Source: Strix aluco (Eukaryota; Chordata; Aves; Strigiformes; Strigidae). From it: a DNA stretch of 64,000 bases. Positions 30,509 through 41,882 of this stretch are shown here, one piece after another. The notes beneath the pieces are model-generated. The model ran no database searches. It was not told the DNA's origin and saw only the letters and a program-made list of their open reading frames with translations. Position 1 is the stretch's first letter. Every line of letters begins with the position of its first letter. Made by a program: the position numbers and the translations under genes. Location of the stretch: the NCBI RefSeq assembly GCF_031877795.1, contig NC_133970.1, forward strand, positions 44,925,538-44,989,537, read 5' to 3'.

Positions 30509-33500
30509 AGCCCAAGCTTGCATTCCTGTGGCATTGGTGGGGCTGTAGGAAGACTCCCACTGATGTTAAGAAGCCTTGCCTCAAGTCTGTGCTTATGCCA
30601 CTGGAGGAGTTTTAATAATTTCAATAATATTTTGTCACTGCTGTTTTAATTTGTATGTTAATTTGCCTAGAGAAAGTATACTGGCTAAAAGGAATAATAT
30701 TTTTGGTAAAGTTACTGGCATAAGATCCCACATTTTTCTAATGTTGACTTTTCTTTAAAATATTATAAACAAAGTGTTTCCAATTGCTCCCTACAGCTGG
30801 AGGTGTAACTCTGTGTATGATATCCTTTGCTGAGAATGTAATCTGATTCATTAAAATGCTGTTATATCCTGGTGCCTTGCTCTGAAAAAGGAACGAAGAA
30901 TCCCACCTGCTTTCAGGGGCCATGCTGCAAGAGTGGTGCTTCATGGGTGGACTTGCCTGGGGGGCTCACAGATGAATTACACAGAGGTGAGAGGACAAGA
31001 GGGTTTTTTGCTGTTAAAATTGAGTAAACAAGAGACAGTGGCAATGTGGGTGGTTTTTAATTGTTATTTAAATGCAGATTATTTGAAAGACACGTGTATT
31101 TTATCTGACACCCTCTTCTTATGCTAGGGCTAATTGGAGCCTAAAGCCAAAATATTTTCAGTCTAAGAAATTCCTTACAGTGTTTAACATAAGAAGTGTA
31201 TGAATAATTCCATGGAAGAAGCCAGGACATGCTTCAGTGTTTTCTGGATTGGGGTATTATTCCTTAGATAGTGTAATCTGTTCATATAGCTTTAGAGTGG
31301 CTGACCCAGTTGTTGATAAACAGAACAGCATGTGTCACAAGAAATTTGTAGTTTCAGGGCTTTCTCCTTTAAGAATGTAGACTGATATTTCAGCTGATTC
31401 ACACCAAGTAGATTTGTTGAAGTCATGGGTGCATATATGTTAGAGTGTGTTTAGATTGTCCCTCTTCACAGTTAAGGAGGAAAATACAGTAAACTAAAAA
31501 CTAGTACTTATTTTCAGAGAGAAGGGTGTTTGTGCACATGTATGTAAAAAAAACAGAATTAAAAAAGTATCATTCTATCAAAAAGGGTCCTAAACTATAT
31601 ATATAGCCATGTCTTTATTCCCTATTACATCTCTGTTACTAACATTACCAGAGAGAAAGAATAATTTTTTTCTATTTTTTTCCTTCTTGCCACTTTTTTA
31701 AACTATTTTTTCTTGGAGTAGGTAATTTTTAAAATATTTTCTCAGATTTAAAACAGTTCCAGGGGCTGAGCAACCCCATTGCTATAAACGACAGGGAATA
31801 ATTTGGTTGAGTTTATTTTTCCTGACCACTTAAATATTATCATCCATCTTCTAGTGCCTTTAATTCAACTGATACTTCTTTTCTAAATAGTATCTTATCC
31901 CACAAATAGATGCAAGGACTTAAGGTTTTTAGTTAGTTCTACACAGTTGGTCTGTTTGGGAATCAGGAACTAAAGATACCTGAATACGCTGGTTTTACTA
32001 TTCTTATAGTTGCTTGTTTGGGATCTTTTGAGATTGTTGTTTTAAAAATTGCAGATTCTAGGGTATTTTTTAGAATGTTGTCCAGCTGTGGGGTCCTTAG
32101 CTTTGTCCTATGAAAATACTCAAAATTATTTAGTAAACTAACACAGGGCCTGCACTATTGCAAATATAAATAATTTATTATAGTATGTTCTGATCTAGTA
32201 ATTCTGTTTTGAAGGCAATTAAGTTGCACCGGAAAAGAATTGGTTGCTCATATTGTAGTGAAATTGCACTAAATTGATCAATTAGCCCTTTGCTAAAAAG
32301 GTTTTTTCTTTGGGTCCTGTAGGTTGAACTTTGTGGGAGGATTTTCTGGGCTTCACCACTGGGAAAATGGGATGCTCTTGGAAGCGGATGCGTTGCAAAT
32401 TCCCACTCCACAAGTTACAGAGCACTGACCCAAGTAGATACGACATTGTGGCAGCTGTAGTGCTTTGCCTGGGGGAAGCACAAATGACTGAGGTGATTGT
32501 AAGATATATGTTCAAAAGGTGCTTTGGGGGGGGGGGGATTTGGGTTTGATTATTTTTTTTTTTTTTTGGAGGCAATGTTACACTGAGGTGGGGAACACAA
32601 CAAATGAGAGCACACAAATTTGAACCATACTGACAAGTGATGGGATTAGCTCCTTACAGCTGGAAACACCACACAACTTTTGCATGGGCAGTCTTGGCTT
32701 CTGGCGTTATTCCAGAGCCCCATAAATCGGAAGTGCTTTCTTTTCTTCCTGATTTTTACTGTGAGGTGGGGAATAAACACCATCCTTTGAAACTCTCATC
32801 TAACAATGAGAAAATCTCCAGCATGGCTCTTCTGTGTGTTTGGATAAAACTAGTCCTTCGTGCGTAGATAGCTCTCTTTTAGGACACTTGGCAAATATTA
32901 ATTAGCTCAGCCTCTGACTGTTCCTATAAAGCAAGTAAATGGATTTTTTTTTTTTTAAATTTTCTGTACTTTATTGTGATTACACAGATTAAATAATATT
33001 ACAAGCAGGCAGTAGTGGAACTGTGGAACTGAAAACACTGTCCAGCTTCCTGACTTTCTTTCCTGAAGCATGAAAACAAAGACTTTTCTCCCCATAGCAA
33101 GGAAAACAAGTTATTGAGAAAGATAACTCCAAAATAGAAATCAGTGTGTCTCTTGCTCGAAATATGAGATGACTCTACCTAATGTGGGAAGCATAGGATA
33201 ATAACAACTTTATTATTTTTTTTAAATAAATACATATTTGCACACTCAGTACTCTTGAAAATTAATTAAAAACCACTAATATTTTCTAAGAACATTTTTG
33301 ATAACATCCAAGGATGTTTCATTGCTTCCAGCATTCATTCATAAATTGAGCTTCTCTTTCCTTCTGTTTGTGAACTGGTATTTTAAGATGCAGAGAGAGT
33401 TAGAGATTATATCAATCTAGATATCTGCAATGAAATCACTGTAAGTATGTCTTTGCTAGTGATAAATTTTGTTAATGCTGCATGGAGACAGATCTGCTGG

Positions 33501-34230
33501 GAGAGGATTAGTGGGATACATTTTCTACTGGAAGCATGTTAATCTGTGCAGTTTAATCCAGTTTCCAAATTAGATCATCAATAATATTGAGCTGCTAGAT
33601 AACAGCTAGTTTAAATGCTCTCCATTCCTTCTCTTAAAGTAGTGCCCAGAGTCTAACTGATACACATCCAGTCTTCTAGGAAAGACACAGTGTTAAACCA
33701 TGGAGCAATTTGTTGCTGTAATAGCAGTGTATGACTTGGCTCAGTGTCCCAAGGCTGGTATCTTTCAGGTGTTTATAGTAAGTCATTGTTCTCAGTCTAA
33801 ATTATGACGTCATCTATGTTTCAGAGATTGCATCAAAAGTTTAAGGACTCTTTAGTCCCTCATTAAGATAGTCTGGTTATTACACTGTACGAGTGCTGAT
33901 ACTATCATTACTTTTAAAGCTTTTGTTGCAAAATGAGAAAGTATTTAATCTGGAAGGAAGTTAGAAACTGAATATTGCCTGCAAGGCGATTAGAGTGTGC
34001 TCGATAACTTGTCTGGCACTGAACAGTTCAAGAGAACTACTCCTGGTTTGAATTGATCCTCAGTTATGTATTCCTCTCTTATCAAGTTGAAATTGATATG
34101 TTATTACTTCCATAGTTTTTTCCTATAGTTTACTGAGGTGTACTCATAAACTTCAGTGTTTGTGAAAGCTTTCATGAAGTCAAGGTGTGGGAATATAATG
34201 GAAGATTGGTGAGGAGGATTGTAAACACGC
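30509..34230. other. AT-rich intergenic or intronic DNA (NIM1K intron if the CpG island is its promoter)
   Basis: No gene or clear repeat was recognised. There are homopolymers (G run at about 32526, T run at about 32550). Confidence 0.4.
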
Positions 34231-34573
34231 TGTCCTGGTTTAGCTAGGATAGGGTTAAGTTTCCCCAGCAGTGGGGGGAAGCTCTAGCCGGGTTATTCAA
34301 TACCAGGCTGACATCACCTCCTGGTGCCCAAGCGCAGGAGAATCGGTGTGTGTGTTTTGAGATCACTCTGCTCTCACTGCTGTATCGGTATATTTCTTGC
34401 TCTGTTCGTTGTTATTACTGTTATTGCTATTGTTGTTGTTTGTTGTGTTGCTGTTGCTCTGTTGTATTAAACCTCTCCTTATCTCAGCCCCGGGGCTTTG
34501 TATTTCACTCCCTTTGTGGGGGAGGGGCAGCGGCCGCGTGGTCTCAGACCCCGGCAGGGGCTAAACCACCACA
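34231..34573 (+). repeat. ERV-C 5' LTR
   Basis: Starts TGTCCTGG, ends CCACCACA, and carries an ATTAAA signal and a T/G-rich (TTGTTG) tract. The solo copy at 57821-58167 confirms the boundaries. Confidence 0.88.
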
Positions 34574-34578
34574 ACTTT

Positions 34579-34596
34579 TGGCGCCCAACGTGGGGC
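34579..34596 (+). other. ERV-C primer-binding site, tRNA-Lys type
   Basis: TGGCGCCCAACGTGGGGC, the complement of the 3' end of tRNA-Lys(1,2), lies five bases after the LTR. Confidence 0.88.
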
Positions 34597-34917
34597 ACGA
34601 GAGGGCTGAGATAAGGACAAAAGGAGAAGGTGTGTTAGAGCAATCTGTTAGGTGCAGTTTTTCTGGGTTTTTTTTGTATTGTTTGATAAGGAACGTTTGC
34701 AATGCCGGCCAATTCGCTTGTGTGGTGGGGCTGGATTAATCCCTATATCTACTGTGCATTCCCAGTGCTGGTGTTTGTTCTCGGTGGAAAATGTGTCAAG
34801 GGTTTTATTTTGCTGTACTGGCTACTGTCTGCTTATAATGGGCTCGTATCGCTGCTTGTAGGGGTGAACCGGTAGCTGTTTGCTGCCTGGTCTTTTGTTT
34901 GGGGTCTCACCCCCTCT

Positions 34918-36526
34918 GTGGGTGAGCCAGGGGAAGAGATCCTCTCGGTTTTTGAGAGTTTCAGCTATCCCTGGAGCACCCAGGCCAGTGTGCTTGCGGC
35001 TCTGTGCTTTCTGAATGTCTGCCAGATCTTGTTTTGGGTCATGCGGTACTTCTCCAACAACAGCACCACCCGGAAACCTGCCCCGGGGGCAGATAGTTAT
35101 AAACGGCAAGGTGTGTGGGAGAAGATGGGCAAGTGCCTGAGTCAGTGGTCACCCCCAATGCTTTGGGATTTCACTCCCGAACAAGTGCAGAGTCCTGATA
35201 AACTGGTGGAGGGTTTGGAAAAGGTGTGCTGCCAATCTGACAAACCCCGGGAGACACAAATCCTTGCGATGTGCTGGGGGCTTGCCCATGCTTACCGTGT
35301 CATCTTTAACGCTGTTCACTGCCCTCAAGGGGGAGAAAGGGCTGCAGGGTCTGAGAGTGAACTTACTGGTACAGCAGCTGGGCCAGGGGGACAGGCAGTG
35401 CCAGTACCAGTCGCCTCCACCAGCACAGCAGCTGAGCCACAGGGACAAGCAGTACCAATATCAGTCGCCCCGATACGGAAAACCAAATATACCAAAAAAT
35501 CCCCTCGCAGTGTACAGGGTGGTGATGAACCAGGCCCATCACGAGAGCAGGAGGAAGAGCCGGAGGTAACCATCCGATCTCTATCCCTGAGTGAGTTGCA
35601 AGATATGCGGAAGGATTTCGGCCGCCTTCCAGGTGAGCAAATTTGCACCTGGCTGCTCCGGTGCTGGGATAGTGGAGCTGCTGGTTTGGAATTGGAGGGG
35701 AGAGAGGCCAAGCAGCTGGGACCTTTAGCCAAGCAGGCTGGTATTGACAAGGCAATAGGGAAACAGGCTCAAACCCTCAGCCTTTGGAGGCGACTCCTGC
35801 TCGCTGTGAGGGAGAGGTACCCCTACAAGGATGATGCTCTATGTCGGTTAGGCAAGTGGACCGACATGGAGAAAGGCATTCAGAACCTCAGGGAATTGGC
35901 TGTGTTTGACATGGTTTATGGTGATCTGAATGATGAGCGGTCACCAATGGATCCAGATCAGGCCCCTTGCACACAGCTGATGTGGCAGAAGTTCCTGCAA
36001 AGTGGACCAGAGGCACATTCCAAAGCATTAGCAGTAGCGTCCTGGTGGCGAGACACCCAGACTCAAACAGTGGACGAAGTGATTGGCCAGCTCCGGCAAT
36101 ATGAGGGAAATCTCCCTTCCTCCCAACATGCCTGGGTTTCAGCTGTAGAGGAACTGTCTCAGAGGCTCCAGAAAGTGGAAGAGGACATGTCCTACGTTCC
36201 ACCTGCACGAGCCGATGTCTCAGCCATTAGAAGCAGGCGCTTCCCCACCCAAGAGAAGGGCAGTGGAAGACACACACCACAGGGCACCCTGTGGTTCTTC
36301 CTCCGCGACCATGGGGAAATCATGAGAAGGTGGCATGGACAGCCCACTTCCGCCCTAGCTGCACGAGTACAGCAGCTGAAAGGGAAGACCACCATGAAAG
36401 GGGAGTCTTCCAAGAGAGACACAGCTCCAGTGTCCAGTCGGAAATCCCCCAGACAGAATAGAATGGCCAACAGTATGCTTGACCCTCTTGAGGGGACCAG
36501 GAAGTCATTCCTGCAGGAGTCACTCT
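34918..36526 (+). CDS. gag: ERV-C Gag-like open frame (about 536 codons, no stop)
   Basis: The frame is uninterrupted from a GTG at 34918 to the junction with ERV-B, running 8 bases into it. There is no ATG until 35041 (MRYFSN), so the true start is uncertain. It is homologous to the ERV-D Gag: both share a WDFTPEQ/WDLTPEQ motif, a LSELQDMRKDF/SSELRDLRKDY motif, GKW..GIQNLRELAV/GVQYLRELAV, and GTLWFFLRDHGE/GELWFFLRDQGE. An unusual feature is a hydrophobic segment near residues 20-43 (VLAALCFLNVCQILFWVMRYF region), matched in ERV-D. I see no CCHC zinc knuckle. Long preservation of an open frame in an old insert is worth testing for selection, but youth would explain it equally well. Confidence 0.75.
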
Positions 36527-36879
36527 GGCTTTGATGAGAAACAGGCCTTGGGAGAAAGATAAGAAGCTGCTGAGCTGTGCCAAGGTGGCAGAGGAAAACA
36601 ACGGCCAGCTGCAACACTGAGCTGTGGGAAAGTACTGAACTGTGAGAAGTTACCGCCGCGTGAACAGCGCGTGAATGAGAGGGTGATTGGTCTGCACAGC
36701 GCGTGTTAGAGTGGTCTGATGCTGATAGGAGAAAAGGTTGATAACTGTCTGATTGCTGATTTGCTAATTATGAAGTAAGAGCTTTGGCGAGAGCATAAGT
36801 ATGTACTATTGGAAAAATAAACAGCTTTGCTTGTTATAACTCTCATAGAGTTGTGCAGGTCCGATATCCTCCCGCAACA
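36527..36879 (+). repeat. ERV-B 5' LTR, truncated by 51 bp at its left end
   Basis: Matches 42076-42428 base for base in length. The first 51 bases of the complete 3' copy (starting TGTGGGAGG) are missing, and ERV-C gag sequence is found instead. AATAAA is present near 36818. Confidence 0.9.
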
Positions 36880-36881
36880 AA

Positions 36882-36899
36882 TGGTGACCCCGATGTCCC
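36882..36899 (+). other. ERV-B primer-binding site, tRNA-Trp-like
   Basis: TGGTGACCCCGATGTCCC. The first 12 bases equal the tRNA-Trp site used by avian alpharetroviruses; the rest differs. Confidence 0.55.
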
Positions 36900-37032
36900 A
36901 GGACGGAGTGCAGAAGACGCCGCGGGAGGATCCCCGATTGGAGGTACTGTCTGCAGCGGGGTGTGACAGGGAGGATGGAAAACAGTCGATCGACGGAAAC
37001 TCACCCGGGAGAGGTGATCAATCGGGGGCAGC

Positions 37033-37299
37033 ATGGGGCAGAACATGTCCGCAGAGGAGACGGCCACTGTCAGACTCCTGCTGCATATACTCTCTATGAG
37101 AGGGATAATTTATAACGAAACTTCTGTACGAAGGTTACTTAAATGGTGCAGAAACCACGGCCATCCTGCCGATACCCTCACAGCCTTTGAACCAGCAAAA
37201 TGGGCTGAAAGAGGTGAACAGTTGTGGGAAGCTATTTCCAAGGGGGATCAGCATGCCAGTGAGCTCGCGACCACTTGGAAGTTGGTTTCGGACACTTAA
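37033..37299 (+). pseudogene. gag: ERV-B gag matrix remnant
   Basis: The frame starts [17 protein letters not shown] and runs 88 codons through a matrix-like domain similar to ERV-A and ERV-E, then stops at TAA 37297-37299. Sequence homologous to ERV-A continues in another frame to about 37472. Capsid and nucleocapsid are absent. Confidence 0.8.
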
Positions 37300-37472
37300 A
37301 GCGCGGAGTTGGCGGCAGTGGCCTGGGGCCTCCTCAAGCCCCCCCGCCACGGAGCGACTGCCTGCGGCCATCTGGCACTGCGCGATCGTCCGTCCCACCT
37401 CCCCCGAACACCAAAAGCGGCAGTTTTTACAGAAGGTGCTGACACTGGGATGCGGAGTCCCTTGTCCATTCT

Positions 37473-38045
37473 AAAAGGACTAACTTTAAACCTCTCTGAT
37501 GGTCAGTACACTAAAGGCCTTGATTTAAAAACAAAGAAGGGGGAATTTTCTGGACGCACCACATAATCAACTGGCAATGGCTTTATATATTCTTAATGGT
37601 GTTTTGATGTTTGTAGTATTTGTCATTTGATGTTGTGTGAGTAATAAGTGTAAGGGCCCCTTTGTGTGGGTGTGGGACTGTTCTGCGGGTGTGAGACGCA
37701 GCCCAGCTGCAGCTGCGGAGTGCGGAGTTCTCTGACCCGCAGTTCCGTTATCCCGCGAGGGAAGCGGCCGCAGAGGAACGAAGCGCAGGGCAGACTCTGT
37801 ACCAGTGGGGGGTAGTGCAGGACGAGGGAACATTCCTTAGTACAGAGCGCCCTAGTGCCCGCCCGCTGGGTCACTGGTGCTGCCTGTTTGTTCAGGCTCA
37901 GTGTTTGAAGTGTCACAGGTGAAATATCTCCTCTAGCGGGAGGCAGTAACTCTGTGTTCATTGTTGTCTTGAATTTAGGTGCGTACTCTGTGGGGAGAGC
38001 GCACCCTTGTACCATCTGCCTGAGGGGATATTGTCAGAAGATCAT
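37473..38045 (+). other. Unexplained 0.57-kb insert between gag and dUTPase/protease of ERV-B
   Basis: This replaces capsid, nucleocapsid and the start of dUTPase. It includes a polypurine-tract-like stretch (AAACAAAGAAGGGGGAA at about 37528) and a GC/CpG-rich part (about 37680-37830) unlike the rest of the virus. I recognise no protein. It could be a 3' end of another retrovirus plus LTR, or a second captured host segment. Confidence 0.5.
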
Positions 38046-38550
38046 CTACAACCTTACAGGGGTTGTTCGTTTTACCAGGGGTCATAGATGCCGATTATGA
38101 AGGGGAAATCAGAATTATGGCCTGGACCCCGGTACCCCCGTGTTCAGTAACAAAAGGGTCAAAAATTGCTCAGCTGGTTTATTTTACTGCGCCTCCCCCT
38201 TATAGTATGCCGAGAAGCCGGGGTGACTCAGGATTTGGGTCAGCAGGTACTCCTCAAATATTTTGGGCTCAGACAGTGACACAAGGTCGACCTCTGGTAA
38301 AATGTGCCCTCACCAAAGCAGAAGAATCTGTTGCACTGACAGGCATATTACATACTGGCGCGGATGTGACCGTAATATCTGTGAGCAGGTTGGCTGTTAG
38401 CTCGGGTAACGCGAGTGCTTTTCAGGGTTGGTGGTCATGCTGTAACATTTCAAAGCAAATAACTCATTCATGTAAGGGGCCCAGAAAACCAGGTAGCAAA
38501 TATTCCTCCATTTATATCGGAAACCCCTCTTACATCATGGGGTCGTGACT
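38046..38550 (+). pseudogene. pro: ERV-B dUTPase C-terminus and protease remnant
   Basis: The frame matches the ERV-E pro region (GVIDADYEGEIRIMAW and GSKIAQLV from dUTPase, then the protease). The protease active site reads HTGAD in place of DTGAD, so the catalytic Asp codon is lost. The frame is disrupted soon afterwards. Confidence 0.78.
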
Positions 38551-38560
38551 GTATGGCTCA

Positions 38561-39900
38561 ATGGGGAACTCCAATTGGATCAAATTTGTCTTAAGGGCCA
38601 CTGCAGCACAGCCCACCCCTAAACCCACCCTGAGACTAACCTGGAAAACAGAATCACCTGTGTGGGTGGGTCAGTGGCCCTCACCAATGGAACAGTTGTG
38701 CCACCTTAATGATTTAGTTCAGGAACAATTAAGTGCAGGACATCTCGTACCCACCACCAGTCCTTGGAACTCCCCGGTGTTTGTTATTTTAAAGAAAAGT
38801 GGTAAATGGTGACTTTTACATGATCTCTGACACATTCATGATGCCATGGAGGGTATGGGTACGTTACAGCCAGGCATGCCCTCCCCAACAGTGATTCCCT
38901 GAAACTGGCATCTTATAATAATTGATCTAAAGGATTGAAATTTTTTACCATTGTTGCTGTTAGCTCTGCCTCTTTGAACCTGCCTCTCCACGTGTCAGTG
39001 GCGCTCAGGTCGCAGAGACTAACACTGCAACACCGCAATTAGCCTGCCTCATTAAACCTGCCAATCCACATATCAGTGGCGCTCAGATCGCAGACTAATG
39101 CTGCAGGAGGTTAAGACCTTCACGGGGACATCAGTACAAACACCAATATGATGGATACAAAATGTCCGTTTATTAAACTGTGTATCTCACCTATATACGT
39201 TCACCAAGCACCTCCTTCGTGGGCGTGCCCTTAACATTACAAGCCTATCCATCACCTTACCTCGTAACAAGGGAGGGCTACAGCTATTCCTTCCGTACAT
39301 CGCGAGATCTTCTGAACGCCACTCCCTACATACCATTCCCTTGCATCTGGATGATGCACCCAAATTTGCCTTCTCTGTTCCCAGTATTAATGTCAGTGAA
39401 CCTGCAAGATGGTACCACTGGGTTGTTTTGCCACAAGGCATGAAAAACAGCCCCACGATGTGTCAGTGGTTTGTTGCAAAGGCTTTGAGCCCTGTTAGAA
39501 CGCAGGTCCCCCAGGCTGTTATCTATCATTATATGGATGACATCCTTAGAGCAGCAGAAACACAGGAGATCATGGAAAAGGCTCTTGCTTTACCCAAAGA
39601 CTCAGTATCTCAAATGGGGTGACAAATAGCACCTGAAAAGGTACAGAGGTCATCACCGTGGCAGTACCTGGGGTGGAGAATTTGTGAACAGACTAATGTC
39701 CCACAACAGGTTGAACTTAAAACTGATGTTAAGACTTTAAATGATTGACAGAAACTGTTGGGAGCCATAAATTGGATACGGCCGTTGTTGGGCCTAACTA
39801 ATGATGATCTGCATAGCTTGTTTGATATTTTGTGAGGAGATCCTTCACTGACATCACCCAGAGTACTTACAGAGAAAGTGAAACAAGATCTCCACCGTGT
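38561..39900 (+). pseudogene. pol: ERV-B reverse transcriptase remnant, interrupted by a nested LTR
   Basis: Left part: [20 protein letters not shown] with a TGA replacing a Trp-type position and further stops before IIIDLKD. Right part (39331-39900): PSINVSEPARWYHWVVLPQG and the intact YMDD catalytic motif, then more stops. The two parts are split at 38952 by a 379-bp LTR inserted between codons of the FTI-P segment. No RT could be made. Confidence 0.85.
38952..39330 (-). repeat. Solo LTR nested in ERV-B pol, 6-bp target duplication TACCAT
   Basis: TGTTGCTG..CCCTACA with TACCAT on both sides (38946-38951 and 39331-39336). AATAAA on the minus strand (about 39171) gives the orientation. It contains two diverged copies of a 60-70 bp unit (CCTGCC..GTGGCGCTCAG.TCGCAGA). 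Removing it re-joins the flanking RT homology. Confidence 0.9.
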
Positions 39901-40029
39901 GGCTAACGCCATCTCAGAAAGACAGACATCGCGATGTGTGCCCGGCCATCCGTATCAACTGATATTATTTAACTCTCCAGGGCAGCCCTATGCTCTGCTG
40001 TTTCAGTGGGATGAAACACTTAGTGACCC

Positions 40030-41211
40030 TCTTGTTATTGTTAAATGGATTGTTTTGTTTTGTTTTGTTTTTTGTTTTGTCACACCAAATGCACAAGATG
40101 GTCACTACTCGTCCAGAAATGTTTGCCAGACTGATCATGAAAGGTAGGCAGCGCCTACTATTACTTGCTGGTCAGGAACCTGTGTGTATCATTGTTCCGG
40201 TTACTATGCACATGTTACAGTGGCTAATACAAATGTCTTTGAGCAAGCTCGGCTTTCACATGCATTTTTCCACCAAAATGCCAGGGCAATACAAAACCAG
40301 TTTTCTTTATCAAGGCGTCAGGCTAAAGACATCATTGCCACTTGCCCTGAATACCAGAGGACTCCCTCTCTTCAACAGCTAGTGGTGTCAACCCTCGGGG
40401 ACTCACTCCTCAGAATTATGGCAATCTGACGTCACTCACTTCGCTGCACTTGGAACGTTAAAATGTGTACATGTGTCTGTTGATACCTTTTCTGGAGCAG
40501 TGTCTGCATCCTGCCATGGAGTGGGGAGTCAAGCATTGCCCAGCATTCCCCACTCACTGACCGGACAGGCCATTGTGGAGCGTACGCATGGCACGCTAAA
40601 GCGTCTGTTACAACAACAAAAAGGGGGAGATGGAGGGGATCAATCTACACCTCACGAAAGGCTAAATAAGGCATTATAGGTCATGAACTTTTTAAACATT
40701 TCCCCTGCCTCACAGGTGCCACCAATATTGCGTCACTTCTCATCAGATACCAGATCAAGAAGAGGTCCAGGGCAAGGCTCAAGTGTTAGCAAAAACCTGG
40801 AGAGTGGTAACTGGGCAGGACCAGATCCTTTAATAACCTGGGGAAGAGGTTATGTTGTGTCTCCACAGGTCACGGTCCTCGGTGGTTACCGGCAAGGTGT
40901 GTGTGACCACACCCGAGGCGTGAGAGGCAGCTTTTGGTGGACACTCAGGAGCCGGCTGTGGGTGCTGTGGATGCCCCTGTGCCGACAGTTTGTGGTCTCT
41001 TCGACTGATCATTTAAGCAGAATGGATGGGCAATGCTTGCTGCTGCAATAGGACCAAATACACTATCTCTGTCCTTAATCACACTGCAGTTGCCAACTCT
41101 TTTAAGAGAAAATGCTGACAGTAATTGCAACTCCTTGATGACATATAGAAGCTTATTAGTCACCAGTGAAAGATGTAGCTTAGATAAAATGTAGTTCTTA
41201 ATAAGGATGAA
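40030..41211 (+). pseudogene. pol: ERV-B integrase remnants
   Basis: After a GTTTT microsatellite (about 40050-40078), pieces of integrase are visible in different frames: FEQARLSHAFFHQNA and DIIATCPEYQ from the N-terminal zinc-binding HHCC domain (last Cys changed), GQAIVERTHGTLKRLL with the catalytic Glu, and an integrase C-terminal stretch with WAGPDPLITWGRGY. RNase H and much of the core are missing. Confidence 0.7.
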
Positions 41212-41563
41212 ATGCTATAAGATGTGTGTATTCAACTTTCTTTCTTTAGCAATATTAAGAAGCAAGACCTCAAGTGTTTAACCTTATTAGAAACTCCCTT
41301 GGTTTTCCCCCTTGAGTGGTGGCCAGGCTCTGGGTGGAACCCAACAGGAGGATGAGAGCAGATGTTTCCGCTCAAAGAAAGTTGCCAGTTATTTTGGCCT
41401 GCTGATTTAGATATATGAGGCTGGACCTGCTTGCAGCGATGTTGGATGCCTCACCTACGGATGGACGCATCGCGTAGGATTTCCGGTTTGCGAGGAAGGG
41501 CACTCTAAATTCTCGCTGCATCCAGGGTTCCCCAGCAATTGCGGATCTGAATGTTAGTACCCC
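41212..41563 (+). repeat. ERV-B env-region block shared with ERV-A
   Basis: Nearly identical to 6690-7042. In ERV-A the Env membrane anchor follows; in ERV-B the homology stops at gttagtacccc and non-viral sequence begins. Confidence 0.82.
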
Positions 41564-41622
41564 ATTAAGTAAGTGTGCTATTCTGTATCTTCCTTATTTT
41601 GTAGCACTTAGTCATATGCTTT
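41564..41622 (+). other. Junction sequence with splice-acceptor-like end, upstream of the VLDLR segment
   Basis: A pyrimidine-rich stretch ending TTCCTTATTTTGTAG (to 41604) resembles a 3' splice site just ahead of the VLDLR-like frame. It matches neither ERV-A nor VLDLR coding sequence as I know it. Confidence 0.4.
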
Positions 41623-41882
41623 ATGGCAGTGATGAGAGTGCTTGTGTGAAGAAGACGTGTGCTGAATCTGATTTTGTGTGCATCAGTGGTCAGTGTGTGC
41701 CTAACAGATGGCAGTGTGATGGGGATCCGGACTGCGAGGGTGGGTCTGACGAGAGTGCTGAACTGTGCCATATGAGAACATGCCGGGTAAATGAAATCAG
41801 CTGTGGTCCTCAGTCAACCCAGTGTATCCCAGTGTCCTGGAAATGTGATGGTGAAAAAGACTGTCCTACTCTTTTCAACTAG
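41616..41882 (+). pseudogene. VLDLR: Captured VLDLR segment: LDL-receptor class A repeats inside ERV-B
   Basis: From 41624 to 41864 the open frame encodes the end of one LDLa repeat (GSDES), a complete repeat with six Cys and the calcium-binding acidic cluster ([20 protein letters not shown]), then a third repeat with five Cys ([15 protein letters not shown]) cut before its last Cys. The [13 protein letters not shown] and CHMRTCR strings point to VLDLR repeats 1-3 rather than to LDLR. In the host gene these repeats lie, as I recall, on separate exons, yet here they are contiguous, which indicates capture from spliced RNA. The frame has an ATG at 41616 and stops at TAG 41880-41882. Neither a signal peptide nor a membrane anchor is visible. 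The segment replaces the Env membrane-anchor region. Confidence 0.88.

Larger units (their letters stand above)
34231..36526 (+). mobile_element. ERV-C: 5' part of an ERVL-like provirus (LTR, primer site, gag), cut off at its 3' side
   Basis: The LTR, a perfect tRNA-Lys type primer-binding site and a long gag frame follow in the correct order. At 36526 the DNA switches abruptly to the LTR of ERV-B, so pol and the 3' LTR are missing. The LTR begins TGTCCTGGTTTAGCTAGGAT, a start I associate with avian ERVL-type elements. The same LTR occurs alone at 57821-58167. Confidence 0.85.

Noticed and set aside
41616-41882. The LDLa frame as a resident host exon of VLDLR
   Set aside because: It is bounded by retroviral sequence on both sides in provirus order, has several repeats fused without introns, and lacks flanking VLDLR exons.
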